The position numbers and the translations under genes were made by a program. 36,862 bases of DNA from a virus. The stretch lies in IMG/VR virus record IMGVR_UViG_3300009421_000010, positions 1-36,862 of that record. The stretch is one strand, 5' to 3'. How positions within the stretch are numbered: position 1 is the stretch's first letter; each line of letters begins with the position of its first letter. Of the stretch, positions 31,877 through 36,862 are shown piece by piece. A model generated the notes under the pieces. It was given only the letters and a program-made list of their open reading frames with translations. It had not been told where the DNA came from and ran no database searches.

Positions 31877-33333
31877 TTTGCACTTTTTTGAGATCTAAAT
31901 TTAAAAATATGATACGCCCATTTATCTTTGTAACCACGCTTTTTTCCTAACTCAATTAACTCCTCAAGAGTCGTTGCCGCCGCCTGCTCTTTTATTGCAA
32001 TTTTTCTGGCAACAGCTTTATCAACTTCCACTAATTCACCCTCAACAACCTCAACCTCTCTACCAACATATTTAAATCCGCATTCGGGGCAGGAGGGAGC
32101 TGGAGCGTGAACAGCAAAACACTGATCGCATATTTTTGATGGAACTTTTGGATCCTTTGGTTTTGATTTTTTACTTTTTGAAAATTCCAACTCCCAGTCT
32201 CTGTCATCATCTGGTAACCCATGCCTTGCAGCATTTCCAGCATGATCCAATATTATAGCCTTATCTTTTCCGGGTTCGGCCCTTAAACATCTACCAACTT
32301 GCTGCAAATATATTGTTAAAGATTGAGTTGGCCGAAGCAAAATACATGCTTCAACCGCTGGAACATCAAAACCTTCTCCGACCAAATCAACATTAGAAAG
32401 TATTTTTATTTTTTTATTTTTAAAATCATTGATGATTCTTTTTCTTTCTTTTTTGTCAATTTTTGAATCAAGATGCTCTGCGCTATAACCGGCCGACCTA
32501 AACTCATCCGTGATATGCTTTGAATGACTGATCGAGGTACAAAAAACTAAAGCTTGCTTGCCATTTGCAATTTTTTGATAATATTTTATAGCGTCACCAG
32601 TGATTGCAGATTTGTCCATCATTTCACCGAGGTCTTTTTTATTAAAATCCCCAGCTGTATTTTTGACTCCAGATAAATCAGGATTGTAAGGAGCGTACAA
32701 TTTATAATCAGATAAATAACCCTGATCCATTAACCATCTCATCGAAGGTCCGCAAATTATCGTTTGAAAAATATCTCCTAAGCCCCTTCCATCTAATCGT
32801 TTTGGCGTGGCTGATAAACCTATGCACTTAGATTTTGCATAATAATTTTTTACATCTTCCCAGGTTTGAGATTTACAATGATGAGCTTCATCAAAAATTA
32901 TTAAATCTGGAAATTTGACGTGAAAAATGGCATCGGATATTTCATGCTCGTAAAGACTTTTAAAAAAATAGCTTTTCCGAATTTCTTGAGAATCTCCATT
33001 TTCAATTTTTTGAATCAAATTGTATAAAGTTTGTATAGAGCAAATTTGTATTTTTTTTGTAAAATCTGGCTTTTCACCACTAGCAATTCGCCCATAGTCA
33101 AGACCCAGGTCATCAAAAGCTTCTGCAGCCTGATCACCTATCTCCTGCCTATGAGTTAGAAAAAAAACAGAATTCCCTATTTTTGCTGCTTTTTCAAAAA
33201 TATCAGCTGCTATTCTAGTTTTTCCTGCTCCGGTTGCAGCTTGAATTATTAAAGAATTAACTTCTCTCAATGTCAATCTCGTCTCCAAGATAAGATCCTT
33301 CTGATACTGCCGTGTCGGTTTTTTTGTTGTCAT
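31861..33333 (-). CDS. SF2 DEAD/DEAH-type helicase with C-terminal zinc ribbon
   Basis: The 490-residue protein has Walker A A-T-G-A-G-K-T (33-39), D-E-A-H (148-151), S-A-T (174-176) and motif VI Q-V-G-R-C-L-R (345-351). Near its end it has a zinc ribbon C-D-Q-C...C-P-E-C (402-405 and 415-418), a common feature of this phage helicase group related to RecG/UvrB-like and type I restriction helicases. It remodels DNA during replication or recombination. The first 77 bases overlap the end of the primase gene in another frame. Confidence 0.92.
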   Translation of the reverse strand: MTTKKPTRQYQKDLILETRLTLREVNSLIIQAATGAGKTRIAADIFEKAAKIGNSVFFLTHRQEIGDQAAEAFDDLGLDYGRIASGEKPDFTKKIQICSIQTLYNLIQKIENGDSQEIRKSYFFKSLYEHEISDAIFHVKFPDLIIFDEAHHCKSQTWEDVKNYYAKSKCIGLSATPKRLDGRGLGDIFQTIICGPSMRWLMDQGYLSDYKLYAPYNPDLSGVKNTAGDFNKKDLGEMMDKSAITGDAIKYYQKIANGKQALVFCTSISHSKHITDEFRSAGYSAEHLDSKIDKKERKRIINDFKNKKIKILSNVDLVGEGFDVPAVEACILLRPTQSLTIYLQQVGRCLRAEPGKDKAIILDHAGNAARHGLPDDDRDWELEFSKSKKSKPKDPKVPSKICDQCFAVHAPAPSCPECGFKYVGREVEVVEGELVEVDKAVARKIAIKEQAAATTLEELIELGKKRGYKDKWAYHIFKFRSQKSAKWQRK

Positions 33334-35956
33334 TTGTTTCTCTGTTAAAAATATAGTCTAAAGGTATTTTTGTCCCACGGGAATTTATCCCAGGAACGTA
33401 AGTTTTTGTTTGCGCTGGTAAAGCTCCTTTTAAGTTTTTTAGCTGCTGCCCCCAGCTCCTCCCCCAAGGGGTGTCACTTAACAACTTGCCTAATGGTATT
33501 GATTGATTAGCAATCCAGACAAACTCTGAATCGACAAAAAGGCCTAATTTATTTAGCTCTTTTTGAGCAATTTCGTTGTCTCTCCAAACTCTTGATCCTC
33601 CACAGGCCATAGATATCAGCTCTCCTATACTGGAATCTTTTGTCACTGAATCTACATATCTGATATTCATTGTTAATAAAGTGTTCAATAATTTATCTTC
33701 ATCTCTTATCAATTCTTTCGAAGAATGCTCTATCCAATCCTCACCGGAAATCCATTCTTTTGCTTCTTCCAAAGTTAATCTTTTTGTTGAGATGCAAAGA
33801 TATGTTCCTGCGAGCATGGGGGCTAACTGATCTGCTTGTCTTTTTTCTGTAAAAATTTCACGAGCCGCTCTATTGAAAGTTTTAATGTTTGCCATCAAAG
33901 TTTCGATATTATCAAAACCCCTCTTCATCATTCCAGCTGCATATTCCGGAGTTATAGTATCAGAAATATCGACCACTAATTTATTATATTTTTCTTGGTT
34001 TCCAAAGCTAAAATTTTTCTTTAGTACAAGTTTTGTAATCCGACTTTCATCAGCGTATTGCGAAATTGAATGATTTATTGCAAAAAAACAAAAAGTTGAT
34101 CTAACAGAATAAGTGATACTACCTCCCCCCATCGTGCCTTTAATCATCTCCCCACCTGAAGAAGCTACCCTAGCTAAATCAAGGATAGACTGCATTCTCA
34201 TTGCGCTACTTTTATCCTCAGCTTCGGCCTCATCAAAAACAACTGGCAAAGCATCTTTTTTTAAAGTTTGTCTTATCCCGGCCTCAGTAGTTTTTCCTTC
34301 GATAAAAACAGCAAACTGCCCCAACATAGGCTTGATAACCATATTATTAATCGTTGACTTACCTGCTCCGGAAGGCCCCGTGATAAAAATATGAGGTCTC
34401 CAATCAAGCATGCCACAAATTGGAGCAATAACGCACCAGCCCGGCAAAATTTTTCCACTCAATGGGTTTGTCCATGAAAATTCGTTGCAAATATCGTAAA
34501 ATTTCTTTGATTCTGAATCACCTAGAGAAGGCACATCGGCATCAAAAGAAAGCGGGTATGCTCCTTCGTAAACACATTTTGTGTCTGTTCTTCCCGGCTT
34601 AAATTCAGATCCATCTACTAAAACTTTATCTCCTAGATGCATTATTTTTTTCTTACCCTCTATCCAGGCGCCCCTGCCTCGTCTCATTTTCGTTTCAGAA
34701 AAAATTCCTTTTCTATTGCATTTATCCATCAGCGCCGAGGCGATCATGTCCCAATTAATTTTTCCATTTTCAGATAAGTGAGAAAATTTCTCTTCCCACC
34801 AGCCAATCGGAGCTAGTGCAAATAGACTCAATTTTACATGTGCCGAAGGAGAAAGAGATATTACTTGCTGCCCTCTTCTGGGTAAGTAAAAGTAGTGACC
34901 TGAATTGTAACCAAGAACCAAAAATTCATCCTGGTTATCAAAGATATCTCCGGATTCTTTCGTTATTTTTAAAACTTTTTTTTCAGCAGGTAGGCAGAAT
35001 TTTCTTAACCAGGACTGTACCATTAGCTTTGTCCAGCCTTCTTCCAAGCAGTCAGCGGCATCAAACCCCTTTTTAGTCCCTTTCGGAGCTTGGGTAATCT
35101 TTAATTCAGCTACACCTATTTTAAATAGCTCTTGTTTTATTTCCTCGGCTGCTGCCTCACCTGCCTCGTCTGCATCGGCCCAGATGGCTACTTTTCTTCC
35201 GGCTAATGGCGACCAATCTGTATGTCTTACTGCTTTTGATCCTCCAGCCCAAGAAACTGTAACGCAGTCCAGGAGATTGTGACAAGCGTCAGCCGCTTTT
35301 TCTCCTTCGCAAATAATTATTTGCTTACTATTTTCTTCAATAGTTTCTAATCTATATAAAGTTCTTGGAGATGGTAATGTTTTTACGCACCAACCTTCGG
35401 TTAAATCTTTTTTTCTACACCAAGTTAGTGGAAAAAACACTTTTCCAGCGGCCATTGAATCGACCCTAACTATATGTCCGAGTAAGTCACCGCCGCTCGA
35501 TCGATAGTTGTAAACGTTGCTAGCTTCCTGATTTAAAGTACTATTTCTTTTTGGATTGTAAGCTTGAAATTTGCCAGATATTTTTTTAGCATTTTCGGGA
35601 ACGGGAAAAATTTGCTGCAAATCATCTTTTGGCTCTTTTTCTACTATTTTTCTTTTTGGAAGTTTCGAAAGCTTTAACTCTTCGCCTCCTAGCATCTTGC
35701 AAGATTCTTGAAAAGATTTAGATCTGGTTTTCATTATATATTCTATAACGTCGCCATGCTCTCCGCATCCGAAGCAATAAAACAGCCCCTTTTTGTCGTT
35801 TACATCTAAACTTGGTGATTTTTCATTATGAAATGGACATATTCCAAAGAAAATATCGTCCGCATTTTTTACCAACTTAACGTCCTTTCCTATAATCGAC
35901 GATATTTTTAAGTTAGATTTAATGCTTTCAGTATCATATTTCGTTAATTTTTGCAT
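33257..35956 (-). CDS. Primase-helicase fusion (CHC2, Toprim, AAA+ DUF927-like)
   Basis: The 899-residue protein has a CHC2 zinc finger (Cys40, His43, Cys61, Cys64), a Toprim domain with E-G-E-K-A-A-D (217-223) and D-A-D-E-A-G (261-266), and a C-terminal ATPase with Walker A G-P-S-G-A-G-K-S-T (527-535) and Walker B F-D-E-A-E (574-578). The region from about 340 resembles DUF927-type helicases. It makes RNA primers and unwinds the fork. No DNA polymerase gene is present, so host polymerase is expected to extend them. Its start overlaps the stop of the small HTH gene by 13 bases. Confidence 0.94.
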   Translation of the reverse strand: MQKLTKYDTESIKSNLKISSIIGKDVKLVKNADDIFFGICPFHNEKSPSLDVNDKKGLFYCFGCGEHGDVIEYIMKTRSKSFQESCKMLGGEELKLSKLPKRKIVEKEPKDDLQQIFPVPENAKKISGKFQAYNPKRNSTLNQEASNVYNYRSSGGDLLGHIVRVDSMAAGKVFFPLTWCRKKDLTEGWCVKTLPSPRTLYRLETIEENSKQIIICEGEKAADACHNLLDCVTVSWAGGSKAVRHTDWSPLAGRKVAIWADADEAGEAAAEEIKQELFKIGVAELKITQAPKGTKKGFDAADCLEEGWTKLMVQSWLRKFCLPAEKKVLKITKESGDIFDNQDEFLVLGYNSGHYFYLPRRGQQVISLSPSAHVKLSLFALAPIGWWEEKFSHLSENGKINWDMIASALMDKCNRKGIFSETKMRRGRGAWIEGKKKIMHLGDKVLVDGSEFKPGRTDTKCVYEGAYPLSFDADVPSLGDSESKKFYDICNEFSWTNPLSGKILPGWCVIAPICGMLDWRPHIFITGPSGAGKSTINNMVIKPMLGQFAVFIEGKTTEAGIRQTLKKDALPVVFDEAEAEDKSSAMRMQSILDLARVASSGGEMIKGTMGGGSITYSVRSTFCFFAINHSISQYADESRITKLVLKKNFSFGNQEKYNKLVVDISDTITPEYAAGMMKRGFDNIETLMANIKTFNRAAREIFTEKRQADQLAPMLAGTYLCISTKRLTLEEAKEWISGEDWIEHSSKELIRDEDKLLNTLLTMNIRYVDSVTKDSSIGELISMACGGSRVWRDNEIAQKELNKLGLFVDSEFVWIANQSIPLGKLLSDTPWGRSWGQQLKNLKGALPAQTKTYVPGINSRGTKIPLDYIFNRETNDNKKTDTAVSEGSYLGDEIDIERS

Positions 35957-36105
35957 ATTATCAGCTTTAACTTTTTTGGTATTGGAGCTGTTCCAGCTAA
36001 ATATTTAGCAAGAGATTGACGACAGTAGCCTAATCTTTTTTCTGCTTCATACAAGTTAGATATGCTATTTTCTTTTAAATAATTCTTTAAGACTTCCGGT
36101 TTCAT
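35944..36105 (-). CDS. Small Cro/YdaS-like HTH protein
   Basis: The 53-residue protein from ATG 36105 is nearly all one helix-turn-helix: Y-L-K-E-N-S-I-S-N-L-Y-E-A-E-K-R-L-G-Y followed by C-R-Q-S-L-A-K-Y-L-A-G-T-A-P-I-P. The pattern resembles Cro-like or YdaS-like phage regulators. A longer frame to 36183 runs through the tRNA gene and is rejected. It lies 17 bases after the tRNA and directly before the primase gene, downstream of two identical-type operator dyads (36208-36260), so it may regulate its own block. Confidence 0.72.
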   Translation of the reverse strand: MKPEVLKNYLKENSISNLYEAEKRLGYCRQSLAKYLAGTAPIPKKLKLIICKN

Positions 36106-36122
36106 CTTTATTTTTTTCTTTT

Positions 36123-36199
36123 TGGTCAGGGTGGCAGGATTTGAACCTGCGACCTCAAGTGTCCAAGACTTGCACGCTACCAAGCTGCGCTACACCCTG
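36123..36199 (-). tRNA. tRNA-Pro(UGG), CCA end encoded
   Basis: On the minus strand a complete cloverleaf can be drawn: acceptor CAGGGTG/CACCCTG, D stem GCGC/GCGT, anticodon stem CAAGT/ACTTG with loop CTTGGAC (anticodon TGG), and T stem GCAGG/CCTGC with loop TTCAAAT. Discriminator A and an encoded CCA follow. The C1-G72 pair and A73 are typical of tRNA-Pro. CCA is a common Pro codon in the virion genes, so a supplementary role for late translation is plausible. A tRNA can also be an integration site, but no integrase gene is seen. Confidence 0.96.
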
Positions 36200-36207
36200 A
36201 TTTAATT

Positions 36208-36225
36208 AAGTTAAATTTTTAACTT
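36208..36225. promoter_or_regulatory. Operator-like dyad 1
   Basis: AAGTTAA-N4-TTAACTT, an 18-base palindrome located 8 bases before the tRNA 5' end on its transcription side. Dyad 2 lies 35 bases away with the same half-sites and the same 4-base spacer. Together they suggest a dimeric repressor or activator acting on the promoter of the tRNA/HTH/primase block. Confidence 0.6.
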
Positions 36226-36242
36226 GTTCAAAGAATTAATGC

Positions 36243-36260
36243 AAGTTAATTTTTTAACTT
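36243..36260. promoter_or_regulatory. Operator-like dyad 2
   Basis: AAGTTAA-N4-TTAACTT, the same palindrome as dyad 1. It overlaps the stop codon of the partial gene at 36259. Between the two dyads, TTGCAT and TAAAAA on the minus strand are spaced by 17 bases and could be promoter elements. The two dyads and the surrounding TTTAATT/AATTAAA extensions also form one larger inverted repeat (36201-36267), so a weak hairpin terminator is the alternative reading. Confidence 0.55.
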
Positions 36261-36862
36261 AATTAAAAAATCTGTTAAATTTACCACTTCCGTACTGATC
36301 TTTTGTCAAGTCGATGATTTCTTGAATAGTAAATTTATCTTTTAGTTTATCTTTATTCTGATCTACGAAATACTTAGTGCCGTTCGCACAGGCGCCTGTG
36401 ATTGTCATATAGCATTCAATAATTTCATCTTTAGTCAAAACACTATCAGTTGTTAAATTTTTATATTTACTTGTGTCTAGGTCTGCTAATTTATAAACTA
36501 AACTTTCTTTCGCTTCTTTTAATGTTTCTCCGTGGGAATATTTATCTCCATTTTTAATCAAATAGCTTTGCTTTGTTTCGCCACGGTTAATTACTTTGTA
36601 AATACTGCCCTTTTGATTAATTATTTCTGATAAAATTCCATCTGCAATTATATGAGGTTTTCCGTCTTTTATGCCGTTTATTAAGTGGCCTTCGATGCGC
36701 ACGGGACAAGTCTCTATAATGTCATTTTTTTTCGGTTGAATTACTTCATGTCTGTATCTATTTATAATTACGCATTCATGACCTTGGCAGTTTATAGTTG
36801 CGTCATGACCACATTTTATAGTTGCGGAGTCTTCGCATTCTCTAGTTGCAGGATTTCCGCAT
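36259..36862 (-). CDS. Partial phage protein with Cys-containing octapeptide repeats (runs off the right edge)
   Basis: The frame stays open to the right edge, giving 200 visible residues; the N-terminus is outside the window. A GTG at 36702 would start a 147-residue protein, but the open frame upstream is clearly coding. The first visible part is a series of 8-residue units beginning with Cys: CGNPATRE, CEDSATIK, CGHDATIN, CQGHECVI, a solenoid-like repeat. A beta-rich linker follows, then a C-terminal domain with H-G-E-T-L-K-E-A, I-T-G-A-C-A-N-G-T, and L-T-K-D-Q-Y-G-S-G-K-F. This resembles phage hypothetical proteins with short Ala-Thr repeats, some annotated DUF7666. Function unknown. Confidence 0.75.
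   Translation of the reverse strand, partial: CGNPATRECEDSATIKCGHDATINCQGHECVIINRYRHEVIQPKKNDIIETCPVRIEGHLINGIKDGKPHIIADGILSEIINQKGSIYKVINRGETKQSYLIKNGDKYSHGETLKEAKESLVYKLADLDTSKYKNLTTDSVLTKDEIIECYMTITGACANGTKYFVDQNKDKLKDKFTIQEIIDLTKDQYGSGKFNRFFN
36766..36861 (-). repeat. 24-base tandem repeat encoding an octapeptide
   Basis: Four 24-base units (36838-36861, 36814-36837, 36790-36813, 36766-36789) encode 8-residue repeats, three with the pattern C-x-x-x-A-T-x-x and a degenerate last one. The array reaches the window edge and may continue. Such arrays vary in copy number by slippage, and they also cause assembly breaks, so the edge position may be an artefact. Confidence 0.7.

Noticed and set aside
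36106-36183. N-terminal extension of the small HTH gene
   Set aside because: It runs through the tRNA-Pro gene. The internal ATG at 36105 gives a complete HTH protein.
1-36862. Closed circular genome across the window ends
   Set aside because: Joining the ends brings an in-frame stop shortly before the octapeptide-repeat frame without a normal start codon, so the partial gene would lack its N-terminus. Missing sequence at the junction is more likely.

Overview
The window is almost entirely one AT-rich, tailed-phage genome of podovirus type, either a free phage contig or a prophage-like segment whose edges are not visible. The virion genes follow the order and families of BPP-1/T7-like podoviruses: terminase, head-tail connector portal, a Bbp19-like protein, scaffold, major capsid, a Bbp16-like cement protein, tail tube and nozzle proteins, T7 gp13/gp14-like internal virion proteins, two large ejection proteins, and a fibre with a T7-like N-terminus. 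An overlapping inner- and outer-membrane spanin pair indicates a host with an outer membrane. Nearly every start codon that follows a non-coding leader is preceded by A/T-only sequence without a clear Shine-Dalgarno motif. That would suit a Bacteroidota-like initiation habit, but the BPP-1-like gene set and the sigma70-like promoter candidates fit Proteobacteria, so the host is left open. No integrase, RNA polymerase or DNA polymerase gene is visible.

Layout. Positions 1-320 (minus strand): two very small single-span membrane ORFs behind a candidate leftward promoter. Positions about 465-1480: a non-coding region with a large imperfect inverted repeat (arms about 518-650 and 836-969), an iterated TAGTGTAATGT-type motif, alternating purine-pyrimidine and TA-rich tracts at its centre, and a terminator-like hairpin. 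This is the best candidate for an origin, packaging or regulatory centre. Positions 1485-20790 (plus): packaging, head, tail and ejection genes, with a strong hairpin terminator after the cement protein gene. Positions 20806-23665 (plus): accessory and lysis-associated genes, including DUF1353, a membrane protein with a papain-like tail, a short TM protein, a PAS-domain protein with a C-terminal membrane anchor, and a holin-like protein. Positions 23672-24735 (minus): an inverted two-gene cassette with a lectin-like protein. Positions 24838-25817 (plus): embedded spanin genes and a GH108 endolysin. Positions 25809-36105 (minus): a compact replication/recombination block read leftward (primase-helicase, SF2 helicase, HNH endonuclease, zinc-finger protein, VRR-NUC nuclease, YqaJ exonuclease, RecT, an HTH protein, SSB and small proteins). 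Positions 36123-36199 (minus): tRNA-Pro(UGG). Positions 36259-36862 (minus): a phage gene that runs off the right edge inside a Cys-containing octapeptide repeat.

How the parts fit. The two long transcription blocks converge at about 25.8 kb, so their promoters lie toward the window ends. The replication block can prime and unwind DNA (CHC2/Toprim/AAA+ protein plus SF2 helicase), coat it (SSB) and recombine it (YqaJ exonuclease with RecT annealing protein), but must borrow a host polymerase. Palindromic operator-like sites occur at 36208-36260 and 30693-30716, and a structured spacer lies at 30296-30381. They suggest that the leftward block is controlled at several points, perhaps by the small HTH protein encoded at its head.
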